Positions 46,134 through 55,065 of a stretch of DNA of 64,000 bases are shown here, piece by piece. The stretch spans positions 236,303 to 300,302 of the forward strand of contig NZ_JBDKWZ010000009.1 of assembly GCF_039710355.1 (NCBI RefSeq), written 5' to 3'. The notes under the pieces were generated by a model that was given only the letters and a program-made list of their open reading frames with translations, was not told where the DNA came from and did not search any database. This DNA is from Rapidithrix thailandica. GTDB lineage: Bacteria; Bacteroidota; Bacteroidia; Cytophagales; Flammeovirgaceae. Made by a program: the position numbers and the translations under genes. How positions within the stretch are numbered: the stretch's first letter is position 1; every line of letters begins with the position of its first letter.

Positions 46134-49100
46134 TCAAAAAGTATCAATTTTCCTCAGACAAATTAGAGCGTCATGAATAGAATGAATATCGCTAAGGGTA
46201 AGAATTACCTTGTTTTTAGCTTCTTTCAAAGAACATGCCCTATAATAACTCTTAACATAAGCTAATATTTTGCTGAAGGCCTCTGATTGATAATATTCAG
46301 CATGATTTTGACTTAAAAGGTATGCTTTTATTTTACCGTTCTTGATCAGAAGCTTTTCCATTCCTAACTTCTCCGCCAGCCACCGAAGCTTGATAGATTC
46401 CAACAGGTCTGTGACGGGCTGGGGAAGAGGCCCAAAGCGGTCAATCAAATCTTTGTGGAATTTTTCCAGCTCTCCTTGACTTTTGACCTCATCAGCTTTA
46501 ATATAAAGACTTAATCTTTCAGAGATATTGGTGACATAATCTTCCGGAATCAAAATCTCTAAGTCCGTCTCTATTGTACACTCTACACGAAGTGATTGCA
46601 GATCCGGAGTTTGTGTCGGAAATAACTCTTTAAATTCAGTCTCCTTTAGCTCATTAACTGCTTCGGTTAAGACTTTATTATACATATCAAAGCCAAGGTC
46701 TGAAATAAAACCACTTTGTTCGGCTCCTAATAAATTTCCGGCTCCCCGAATGTCCAGGTCACGCATCGCCACATTAAAGCCTGCTCCCAAATCGGAAAAT
46801 TCTTCCAAGGCGCTGAGTCGCTTACGAGCCTCTGCGGTAAGGTTGATCAATGAAGGTGTCAGTAAATAGCAATAAGCTTTTTTATTGGAACGACCTACCC
46901 GGCCGCGCATTTGATGTAGATCCGAAAGGCCAAACATATGGGCGTGGTTGATAATAATCGTATTGGCATTAGGGATATCCAGACCGGACTCAATAATGTT
47001 GGTAGAGACTAAAATATCGTACTCCCCTTCAATAAATTTACCCATGATTTTTTCCAAACGTTTTCCCTCCATCTGACCATGGGCATAAGCCACCCGAGCA
47101 TCCGGCACTAAGGCCAGGATATTGTTGGCCATCTTTTCGATATCATGTACCCGGTTATGCACAAAAAACACTTGGCCGCCTCGTTGCAGTTCTTCACTGA
47201 TGGCATCTCTTACCAAGGCATCGCTAAAATTGTGTAATTTGGTCGTTACAGGTTGCCGGTTGGGCGGAGGAGTAGAAATGATGGACAAATCTCTGGCGCC
47301 CATCAATGAAAAATGCAATGTCCGGGGAATAGGGGTGGCGGTCAAGGTAAGTACATCGACATTGACTTTCATCTTTTTGATTTTCTCTTTTGTAGAAACT
47401 CCGAACTTCTGTTCTTCATCTACAATCAATAAACCCAAATCCTTAAAATTTACATCTTTACTGGTAATCCGGTGGGTACCAATTAAAATATCCACTTTGC
47501 CTTCGGCGGTTTCTTTAAGGGTTTCTCGAATTTCTTTACTGGACTTGAAACGGTTTACATAGGCCACGGTACAAGGAAAGTTTTTGAGCCGTTCGGTAAA
47601 GGTATGATGATGTTGCATGGCCAAAATGGTTGTAGGGACTAGTACGGCTACCTGTTTGCTTTCACAAACGGCTTTAAATGCGGCCCGGATGGCAACCTCT
47701 GTTTTCCCGAAACCCACATCCCCGCACACAAGCCGGTCCATCGGGTGGGGAAGTTCCATATCTTCTTTTACTTCCTGAGTGGCTTTAGCCTGGTCTGGAG
47801 TATCTTCATAGATGAAAGAAGATTCCAACTCCGCTTGTAAGTAATTATCCGGGCTAAATGCCAAACCTTGGGATTGTTTTCTTTGCGCATAAAGGTTGAT
47901 GAGGTCTTTGGCAATATCCTTTACTTTTTTCTTGACTTTTCGTTTTTTCTGTTCCCATTCGGGAGAGCCTAACTTACTTATATTGGGAATCTTCCCTTCC
48001 TGTCCGCTGTATTTGGAGATTTTATGCAAAGAATGAACACTGATATAAAGCAGGTCATTATCGCGAAAAATCAGGCGAACGGCTTCTTGTTCATTTCCTC
48101 CCACATCAATTTTCTCCAATCCTCCAAACCGGCCGATACCATAATCTATATGGGTAACATAATCGCCAATGTTCAGCGTGTTGAGCTCTTTAAGGGTGAG
48201 GGCTTTTGTTTTGGAATACTTCTTTTTGGCATGATACCGGTGAAAACGCTCAAAAAGTTGATGATCGGTATAACAGACCACTCTGGACGTTTCATCGATA
48301 AAACCGGCCCGTAGCCCTAGGTTTATTTCTTTGAAGTTCATACCCGGGTCAATCTCTTCAAAGATTAGTTTTAATTGATTCAGTTGGCGAAGCGATTCTG
48401 CACTGATAAGGTTTATATAGTCCTGGGCCTGATATTGATCAAGGTTTTCAACCAGAAGGTTGAAATTTTTATTGAATGAAGGTTGTGGCTGGCTTTCGAA
48501 AGCTATGGAGTCACCGGAAGGAAGGTAGAAGCGATTGCCAAATTCTATTTTGCTAAACTTTTCTAAGAGTGTCTGAAACCCTTCTTTGGTCTCAAACAGT
48601 TCTTCCGGATCGGTAATGACTTGTGTATCCCCGGCTTGCTTTACAATCTCCTGAAAATCTGCTTGCGCTTTTTCAAAACTCTTTGATAGAACATCTAAGG
48701 TCAGGTCGTAATCTTTAAACCAAATAATACTTTGCGTAGGGATGAAGCTCAAAAAAGACTCCCTAACTTCTTTTAATAATTTGGTTTGTACATTCGGAAT
48801 GATGGAAACGTGTTCTTTAGTTTCCACCGAAAGCTGTGTAAGCGGATCAAAAGTTCTGATACTTTCAATTTCATCGTCAAAGAGTTCCAGGCGGTAAGGC
48901 AAATCATTGGCATAAGAAAAAATATCAATAATGCCCCCCCTGACGGCATATTGTCCCGCTTCGTACACAAAATCAGTTCTTTCAAAATCATATTCACTCA
49001 ATAATTCTGAAATAAATTCCATGTCTATCTTTTCCCCTATTTTGGCCGAGAGCGTGTGTTCTACTAATGACTTTTGGTTGATTACCTTTTCCGTCATTGC

Positions 49101-49526
49101 TTCCGGGTACGTGACCACAATGGTGCCTCTGTCGTTTTGCTGATTAATCATATTCAAGGTATCAGCCCTCTGCAAGATATTGGCATTTTCTACTTCCAGA
49201 AATTCATAAGGCTTTTTATAAGAGGTAGGAAAAAAAAGCACCTCTTGATCTGGCAATAAGTTTTGCAAATCATTTTGGAAGTAAGCGGCTTCTTCCTTGT
49301 CGTGTAATATAAATATTTGGTTCTCTTCTCGAAAGGAATATACCTGACTGGCCACAATGGCATCCAAACTACCTTTGAGCCCTTTTAAATGCAGGGTGTT
49401 TTTGGTCCCGGCTTTGATTTTCTCTTTGGCCAGATGTATAAAAGAATTCTCTTCAAATAACTGAAGGAATTGTTCTACTTGTAATAACTTGTTTGCCTGG
49501 GTGGGTTTATTCAAATCTGTTTGCAC
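46134..49526 (-). CDS. mfd: Mfd, transcription-repair coupling factor
   Basis: 1130-residue SF2 translocase that removes stalled RNA polymerase and recruits UvrA. UvrB-like N-terminal part (about 1-340), RNA polymerase-interaction (CarD-like) domain around GDYVTHIDYGIGRFGGLEK, helicase motifs with Walker A GDVGFGKTEVA, DEEQ box LLIVDEEQKFG, TATPIPRTL, GRVGRS, and a C-terminal TRCF domain. A perfect -7 element (TATTTTTG, minus strand 49564-49557) lies 30 bases before the ATG, giving a leader of about 24 bases. It is divergent from porU with 550 bases between. Confidence 0.97.
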   Translation of the reverse strand: MQTDLNKPTQANKLLQVEQFLQLFEENSFIHLAKEKIKAGTKNTLHLKGLKGSLDAIVASQVYSFREENQIFILHDKEEAAYFQNDLQNLLPDQEVLFFPTSYKKPYEFLEVENANILQRADTLNMINQQNDRGTIVVTYPEAMTEKVINQKSLVEHTLSAKIGEKIDMEFISELLSEYDFERTDFVYEAGQYAVRGGIIDIFSYANDLPYRLELFDDEIESIRTFDPLTQLSVETKEHVSIIPNVQTKLLKEVRESFLSFIPTQSIIWFKDYDLTLDVLSKSFEKAQADFQEIVKQAGDTQVITDPEELFETKEGFQTLLEKFSKIEFGNRFYLPSGDSIAFESQPQPSFNKNFNLLVENLDQYQAQDYINLISAESLRQLNQLKLIFEEIDPGMNFKEINLGLRAGFIDETSRVVCYTDHQLFERFHRYHAKKKYSKTKALTLKELNTLNIGDYVTHIDYGIGRFGGLEKIDVGGNEQEAVRLIFRDNDLLYISVHSLHKISKYSGQEGKIPNISKLGSPEWEQKKRKVKKKVKDIAKDLINLYAQRKQSQGLAFSPDNYLQAELESSFIYEDTPDQAKATQEVKEDMELPHPMDRLVCGDVGFGKTEVAIRAAFKAVCESKQVAVLVPTTILAMQHHHTFTERLKNFPCTVAYVNRFKSSKEIRETLKETAEGKVDILIGTHRITSKDVNFKDLGLLIVDEEQKFGVSTKEKIKKMKVNVDVLTLTATPIPRTLHFSLMGARDLSIISTPPPNRQPVTTKLHNFSDALVRDAISEELQRGGQVFFVHNRVHDIEKMANNILALVPDARVAYAHGQMEGKRLEKIMGKFIEGEYDILVSTNIIESGLDIPNANTIIINHAHMFGLSDLHQMRGRVGRSNKKAYCYLLTPSLINLTAEARKRLSALEEFSDLGAGFNVAMRDLDIRGAGNLLGAEQSGFISDLGFDMYNKVLTEAVNELKETEFKELFPTQTPDLQSLRVECTIETDLEILIPEDYVTNISERLSLYIKADEVKSQGELEKFHKDLIDRFGPLPQPVTDLLESIKLRWLAEKLGMEKLLIKNGKIKAYLLSQNHAEYYQSEAFSKILAYVKSYYRACSLKEAKNKVILTLSDIHSIHDALICLRKIDTF

Positions 49527-49676
49527 GACTCCTCGGGTTTTATAAATATGGTGTTACAAAAATAAGACATTCACCGGAGCTTTGAAGAGGCTCTTCTTCT
49601 GGATTTCACCACAAAATAGTTTGTCGAATTTTTAAAATGCTTAATCTGGATTTTGTGGAGGTATGTCGAAGTAATA

Positions 49677-49707
49677 TCTGATCCTATCTTATATGTACAT
49701 ATATTTG
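49677..49707 (+). promoter_or_regulatory. Promoter-like element of a predicted small RNA
   Basis: TCTG (one mismatch to TTTG) at 49677-49680, 19-base spacer, then perfect -7 TATATTTG at 49700-49707. It leads to an intrinsic terminator about 100 bases downstream with no coding frame of note in between. Confidence 0.45.
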
Positions 49708-49713
49708 GTTTCC

Positions 49714-49839
49714 AAAATTTGATAAATCAATTCGTCTTAAAGATATATTTTCAGACTGAAAGGAATTTTAAAGGATTATTTGGTTTAATTGTTAAAGCTA
49801 TTGAGCTTATTCTTGTTAAGAATAAGCTCTTTTATTTTT
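49714..49839 (+). ncRNA. Predicted small RNA, about 125 nt
   Basis: Bounded by the promoter at 49677-49707 and the terminator at 49803-49839. AT-rich, no family recognised, and the only open frame runs through the terminator stem, which argues against coding. Confidence 0.4.
49803..49839 (+). terminator. Strong orphan intrinsic terminator
   Basis: Twelve-base perfect stem (GAGCTTATTCTT/AAGAATAAGCTC), 3-base loop, and a TTTTATTTTT tail. No plus-strand gene precedes it, and porU starts 240 bases later. Confidence 0.8.
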
Positions 49840-50078
49840 AAATGGTTTTTATTCTTCCTTTTTCTCTCTTCACAGAGTACTTCATCTAAAATGCTCAACT
49901 TCTAGTCCGCCTCAAAGAAGATATCTCCAAATTCCTTTTATCTTTGGTTGAGGATGCTTTTTACCCCACATTCGTTAAAAAACCTATATAGTCAAACCCT
50001 TCATCCTGTCTGTGAGTCTTTAGGAATGGACGGCTTGCTTGTTAAGACCTTAAATGCAGACAACAAAGATTGAGTTGA

Positions 50079-53000
50079 ATGAAAAAAATGCTCATTTTAT
50101 TTTCCCTGATTGGTAGCTGTTGGAATGCGTATGCACAAAATTCTGTGTTGCAAAATGGCGATGTCTACCGGATAAAGGTAGATAAAAGGGGAGTTCATAA
50201 ATTGACGTATTCTTTTTTGAAAAAATTAGGCGTTCCGGTAGATCAGACGGACCCACGCACCATTCACTTGTATGGCAACGGGGGCGGAATGTTAGCGCAG
50301 GCAAATGCGGAACCCAGAGTGGCAGACCTTTACGAAAATGCTATCTGGGTGGAAGGAGAGGCAGACGGAGTGTTTCACCAGGGAGATTATGTCTTGTTTT
50401 TTGCCGAAGGAGCCAATGAAGTTTTCTATGATCCAAATAAACAAATCATCAGGGAAATCACCCATCTTTATGAGCAATACAATTACTACTATTTAAAAAT
50501 AGAACAGAAAACAGGGAAGCGTATAGCCCCTGTAGATATTCCGGTTCTGGAAGGTCCAGTGATTCAACAATACGATGATTATATTTTTCATGAAAAAGAA
50601 GAGGTTAATATTCTCAATTCAGGCAGGAAGTGGTTCGGTGAATTTTATTTTACAACTACCGATCAGACATTTTCCTTCCCGGTGGAAGGTTTGATGAAAG
50701 ATACAGACATTCGTGTTCTCCCCTCGGTAATGGCCCAGGCCTCGGCTCCAAGTAAATTTTCTTTCTCTCTGAACCAACAAGCTCTTGGCGATATTGAATT
50801 ACCCGCTGTGTCTCCCTATACATATGCTGAAAAGGGGCAAATGGGAGAACAGGTTTTTACGGTGAATTCCAACCAGCTGAACTTGCAAAACCAATTGCGT
50901 TTTTACTTAAAATATCAAAAGCCTAATAATGCCGCAAAAGGCTATTTGGATTATTTTGTATTGAATTATCAACGTGCTCTCCGGCTCTACGAAACCCAGA
51001 CGCTATTTCGAAGTATAAAAAGCCTTCAATATGAACAAGTAATCTATGAAGTGGGGAATATTCAGCCCCAAACACATATATGGGAGGTAACAAATGCTTT
51101 GGAACCCCAAAGAATAATTTACGAAAGTGCAAACAACAAGGGCCGGTTTATGACTGAGGGGAAAAGCTGGAAGGAATTTGTCGCTTTTAATCCTGCTCAA
51201 TCTTTTGAACCCATATCGGGTCAACACTTGGCTAATCAAAATTTACAGGCAATGTCCAGTCCCGGTTTGCTCATCATTACACCGGATGTATTTGAACATA
51301 CCGCTAAGCGTTTGGCTGATTTTCGTCAAGAAGTTGAGGGGCTAACTACTGCTGTAGTTCGTGTATCCGAAATTTACAATGAATTTTCTTCTGGCAAACA
51401 AGATATTACCGCGATCCGGGACTTTATCCGGCATTTATATTTAAAAGGGGGGGACCTGAAATATGTATTGTTATTTGGAGACGGTTCTTTTGATTATAAA
51501 GAAAGACTGGAGTTCAATACCAATTTTGTTCCTGTGTATGAATCTGAAGAGTCGTTGCATCCCATTGAAAGTTACTCTTCGGATGATTTTTATGGTTTTA
51601 TGGAAGAAGCAGAGGGAGCTTGGCCTGAAAGTGCTCAAAGCAATGACCACGATCTGGACGTAGGTATTGGGCGCTTACCCGTTACGAATGTGGAGGAAGC
51701 GGAAGCCATCGTAGACAAATTAATTCATTATAGCGAAAACAGGATTACATTGGGGGCTTGGAGAAATCAAGTGGCCTTTTTTGCTGATGACGGAGACCTG
51801 AACGTCCATCAATTGCAAGCGGATGAGTTGGCGGAATATATCGAAACGAATTATCAACCCTTGACCATCAAAAAGGTTTTTTTGGATGCCTATCCACAGG
51901 TACAGAGTCCCAATGGGAAGCATTCTCCGGCAGTAAGACAAGAGCTGAACACTGCTGTGGATAAGGGAGCTTTAATAGTGAATTTTACAGGGCATGGCTC
52001 AGAAACTGCTTGGACGAGCGAGCGAATTCTGGAAAATGCCCAGGTGCAATCCTGGACAAATTATAACAAACTGCCCTTATTCATTACGGCTACATGTGAG
52101 TTTGGAAGACATGACAATCCTAACGTGAAATCAGGAGCTGAGTTTGCAATCCTCAATCGTCATGGTGGGGCTATCGGACTACTGACTACAACCCGGCCAG
52201 TGTTTTCCGATAAGAATTTCTTGATTAACAAAGCTTTTTACGAAGTTGCCTTTCAACCGGGGTTCAGTTGCTTGGGAGACATCATCCGCAAAACGAAGAA
52301 TAAAAGCATTCAAGGTGTGTTGAACCGCAACTTTACGTTATTGGGCGATCCTTCAATGCGCTTGGGCTATCCGCAAGAGGAGATTGCCATTACCAAAATC
52401 AATGGGAAACCGGTGGCAGAAGGGGATACCTTGAAAGCTCTGCAAAAAATTACGATGGAAGGTGAAGTACGGTACAAGGATCAGGTATCCGGTAATTTTG
52501 ACGGGATTTTGCAAATTCAAATTTTTGACAAAAAGGTAACAAAAAAAACCTTGGGAGATGAGGGCGCGAATACCATCATGACATTTAAAACTTTTGAAAA
52601 CACCCTGTACAAAGGAAGAGCCAGTATAAATGCAGGGAAGTTTTCTTTTTCGTTTGTGGTGCCCAAAGACATTGCCTATCAATTTGGTGTGGGGAAAGTC
52701 AGCCTGTATGCTGCTCATTCCTCTGATTTCCGGGATGCCGGAGGGGCCGTAACGCACTTGGTGGTAGGAGGGAGTGAGCCTAAAATGGAGGATAATACGG
52801 CCCCGGACATGAAGCTTTTTGTAGAGGATGAGAATTTTGTTTCCGGAGGACAGGTGCCGAAAAATACCCGCTTGCTCGTGCATTTGGAAGATGAAAACGG
52901 GATCAACACTTCAGGAATAGGAGTGGGACATGATATAGAAGCCTGGCTGGATGAAGAGACCCGCTACGTGTTGAATGAGCATTACGAAGGAGCTGTAGAC

Positions 53001-53444
53001 AATTATCAAAAAGGGAAAGTAGTGTTTCCTTTGGAAAATTTACGTTCTGGGGAGCATACCTTACGGGTAAAAGCCTGGGACACTCATAACAATTCTGTCG
53101 AAAAATCTATTGTATTTAAAGTAACCGATAATTTTTCCCTGACTGTGAAAGATTTATTAACAGTTCCCAATCCCATGGTTACCGGCACAAAGTTTACATT
53201 TACTCATACGTATACAGGTAGAAATGTGAAAACACTTATTGATATCTACTCAGTGGAAGGGAAACCTGTGAGAACCTTGGAAAAAGAGTTTTTTGCCAAC
53301 AACGAAACCGTGGAGGTGGAATGGGACGGATCGAATGAATTGGGTGCCCGTTTATTACCAGGTATATACCTTTATCAACTTAGATTTATTGTGGAAGAAG
53401 TGGGAGCGTTCACTGGAAATGGGAAATTGTTGATTGTAAAATAA
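50079..53444 (+). CDS. porU: PorU, type IX secretion C-terminal signal peptidase
   Basis: Cell-surface cysteine protease that cuts the C-terminal sorting domain from T9SS cargo and transfers the cargo to a lipid anchor; 1121 residues. Signal peptide to about residue 19 (NAYAQ). N-terminal barrel-like region, gingipain-type C25 domain in the middle with His639 in NFTGHGSETAW and Cys673 in ITATCEFGRHD, the expected catalytic pair. The C-terminal part ends in a beta-rich FlgD-like sorting-domain-like segment (VPNPMVTGTKFTF, then ELGARLLPGIYLYQLRF). It lies upstream of porV, its partner in the outer-membrane attachment complex. Confidence 0.95.
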   Translation: MKKMLILFSLIGSCWNAYAQNSVLQNGDVYRIKVDKRGVHKLTYSFLKKLGVPVDQTDPRTIHLYGNGGGMLAQANAEPRVADLYENAIWVEGEADGVFHQGDYVLFFAEGANEVFYDPNKQIIREITHLYEQYNYYYLKIEQKTGKRIAPVDIPVLEGPVIQQYDDYIFHEKEEVNILNSGRKWFGEFYFTTTDQTFSFPVEGLMKDTDIRVLPSVMAQASAPSKFSFSLNQQALGDIELPAVSPYTYAEKGQMGEQVFTVNSNQLNLQNQLRFYLKYQKPNNAAKGYLDYFVLNYQRALRLYETQTLFRSIKSLQYEQVIYEVGNIQPQTHIWEVTNALEPQRIIYESANNKGRFMTEGKSWKEFVAFNPAQSFEPISGQHLANQNLQAMSSPGLLIITPDVFEHTAKRLADFRQEVEGLTTAVVRVSEIYNEFSSGKQDITAIRDFIRHLYLKGGDLKYVLLFGDGSFDYKERLEFNTNFVPVYESEESLHPIESYSSDDFYGFMEEAEGAWPESAQSNDHDLDVGIGRLPVTNVEEAEAIVDKLIHYSENRITLGAWRNQVAFFADDGDLNVHQLQADELAEYIETNYQPLTIKKVFLDAYPQVQSPNGKHSPAVRQELNTAVDKGALIVNFTGHGSETAWTSERILENAQVQSWTNYNKLPLFITATCEFGRHDNPNVKSGAEFAILNRHGGAIGLLTTTRPVFSDKNFLINKAFYEVAFQPGFSCLGDIIRKTKNKSIQGVLNRNFTLLGDPSMRLGYPQEEIAITKINGKPVAEGDTLKALQKITMEGEVRYKDQVSGNFDGILQIQIFDKKVTKKTLGDEGANTIMTFKTFENTLYKGRASINAGKFSFSFVVPKDIAYQFGVGKVSLYAAHSSDFRDAGGAVTHLVVGGSEPKMEDNTAPDMKLFVEDENFVSGGQVPKNTRLLVHLEDENGINTSGIGVGHDIEAWLDEETRYVLNEHYEGAVDNYQKGKVVFPLENLRSGEHTLRVKAWDTHNNSVEKSIVFKVTDNFSLTVKDLLTVPNPMVTGTKFTFTHTYTGRNVKTLIDIYSVEGKPVRTLEKEFFANNETVEVEWDGSNELGARLLPGIYLYQLRFIVEEVGAFTGNGKLLIVK

Positions 53445-53597
53445 ATTTAGTTAACTTAGTATTTATTTTTAATGTAATCCACCCTGTATGATTGGACCTC
53501 TACGTTGTTACTAAAGTTTATGGAAGTTTGTTGCTTCCATAAAGTAGGTAGGTGTCAAATTGCCAAAAACATAAGTTTAAGATGGTTTCAATACCCT

Positions 53598-53639
53598 AGA
53601 ACCTTAGCAGTTCACTTTTTTAGAGTGAAATAGGGTTCT
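53598..53639. other. Hairpin between porU and porV
   Basis: Arms AGAACC/GGTTCT and TTCAC/GTGAA with a T-rich loop. It is followed by a probable porV promoter (TATTTTCG at 53663-53670, one mismatch in the -7), so it most likely ends porU transcripts and lets porV have its own promoter. Confidence 0.4.
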
Positions 53640-53739
53640 GTATCTTAAAATATAATTTTTTTTATTTTCGCAGCGTAAATATCTTACCCGAGCTTTAGTA
53701 ATGAAATGTCAATTTCAGATTTGGACTAATCAAATTATT

Positions 53740-54948
53740 ATGTTTAGAAAGTTTATTATCAGCTTCCTGTTTATGGGATTAATTGGTCAAACAGTGAGCA
53801 TGGCGCAAGATGACCAAACCCCTCAAATTATTGGGCAGGATAAAAACTCAAATCCAATTATCACCGCAGTTCCCTTTTTAACGATCGCCCCGGATGCGAG
53901 AAGCGCTGGAATGGGAGATGCAGGGGTGGCGCTGTCTCCGGATGCAAATGCCGCTTATTGGAACCCTTCCAAATTGGCTTTTGCCAAACAAAGAATGGGC
54001 TTTTCCTTGTCTTATACTCCCTGGCTTCAAAAAATTGTGGGAGATATGTCTTTAGCATATTTGTCAGGATATCGTAAACTTAACGAAAATCAGGTGATTG
54101 GTGGCTCACTCAGGTATTTTAACTTGGGAAGTATGGAGTTTACCAATACGTCAGGAAGTACCATTGCCGACTTCAATCCCCGGGAATTTGCTTTTGATTT
54201 GACCTTTGCTATGAAGCTCTCAGAGCGGTTGAGTATTGGTGGTACCGGACGGTTTATCCATTCTAACCTTACCGGAAATATAAGCAGTGGGGCTACCACA
54301 AACGATACCAAACCGGGCAATACTGCCGCGGTTGATTTATCTATGTATTATAATAATGAGGATGTGATGTTTCTGGGCTACCCCACCAATGTTGCCTTTG
54401 GAGTAAACCTTTCCAACATCGGTTTTAAAATTACCTATACCGATGAAAACCAGAAAGACTTTATTCCTACCAATTTGCGCTTGGGAACCGCCATTACCAC
54501 ACATTTTGACCCCATGAACAAATTGACTTGGGCCTTTGATGTGAATAAGTTATTGGTTCCTACGCCTCCCCACTATGATGAAAATAGGAACATCATCGCC
54601 GGAAAAGACCCGGATCGTTCCATGATTTCAGGAATGTTCGGTTCTTTTGGAGATGCACCCGATGGCTTTAGCGAAGAAATGAAAGAATTGATTTTTGCTA
54701 CGGGTTTAGAGTATTGGTACAATGATTTGTTTGCGGTTCGAGGAGGATACTTCCACGAAAATAAAACCAAGGGCAATCGTCAATACTTTACCTTTGGCTT
54801 GGGCTTGCGCTATCAAAAATTCGGAATCGATTTTGCTTACCTGGCAGCCAGTCAACGCAATCATCCGCTTGAAGATACCCTAAGATTCACATTAATGGTT
54901 AACTTTGGAGAGTCCAAAGATATAGCAGACCAACCTGGAGAGATATAA
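53740..54948 (+). CDS. porV: PorV (LptO), type IX secretion outer-membrane shuttle
   Basis: FadL-like 14-stranded barrel protein, 402 residues from ATG at 53740. It binds cargo released by the Sov/SprA channel and passes it to PorU. The upstream in-frame ATG at 53701 would add a polar extension before the signal peptide (MFRKFIISFLFMG, cleavage after MAQ). The diagnostic start of the mature protein is VPFLTIAPDARSAGMGDAGVA with NAAYWNPSKLAFA. The C-terminus is a repetitive barrel with RGGYFHE and FGLGLRYQKFGIDFAYL. Adjacent to porU as in other T9SS bacteria. Confidence 0.96.
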   Translation: MFRKFIISFLFMGLIGQTVSMAQDDQTPQIIGQDKNSNPIITAVPFLTIAPDARSAGMGDAGVALSPDANAAYWNPSKLAFAKQRMGFSLSYTPWLQKIVGDMSLAYLSGYRKLNENQVIGGSLRYFNLGSMEFTNTSGSTIADFNPREFAFDLTFAMKLSERLSIGGTGRFIHSNLTGNISSGATTNDTKPGNTAAVDLSMYYNNEDVMFLGYPTNVAFGVNLSNIGFKITYTDENQKDFIPTNLRLGTAITTHFDPMNKLTWAFDVNKLLVPTPPHYDENRNIIAGKDPDRSMISGMFGSFGDAPDGFSEEMKELIFATGLEYWYNDLFAVRGGYFHENKTKGNRQYFTFGLGLRYQKFGIDFAYLAASQRNHPLEDTLRFTLMVNFGESKDIADQPGEI

Positions 54949-55003
54949 TCCGGTCATGGTATACCGGTAGTTTGACAAAGATTTGCTTACATTTAATAGA
55001 CTT

Positions 55004-55041
55004 TTCAAGGGGAAGATACCACAGGGTATTTTCCCCTTGAA
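55004..55041. promoter_or_regulatory. Long hairpin directly before the M16-like gene
   Basis: Seventeen-base arms with a single mismatch (TTCAAGGGGAAGATACC against GGTATTTTCCCCTTGAA), 4-base loop. It ends 24 bases before the ATG at 55066 and 55 bases after porV. No T run follows, so besides ending porV transcripts it might act on translation of the next gene. Confidence 0.5.
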
Positions 55042-55065
55042 TATGTGATAACCATCGTAATTTTC

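Larger units (their letters stand above)
49527..50078. other. 552-base gap between mfd and porU with a possible small RNA
   Basis: Contains the mfd promoter (49557-49564), a plus-strand promoter-like TATATTTG with a strong orphan terminator 100 bases later (49803-49839), and a TATCTTTG element at 49939-49946 that may serve porU. No credible protein gene. Confidence 0.55.
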
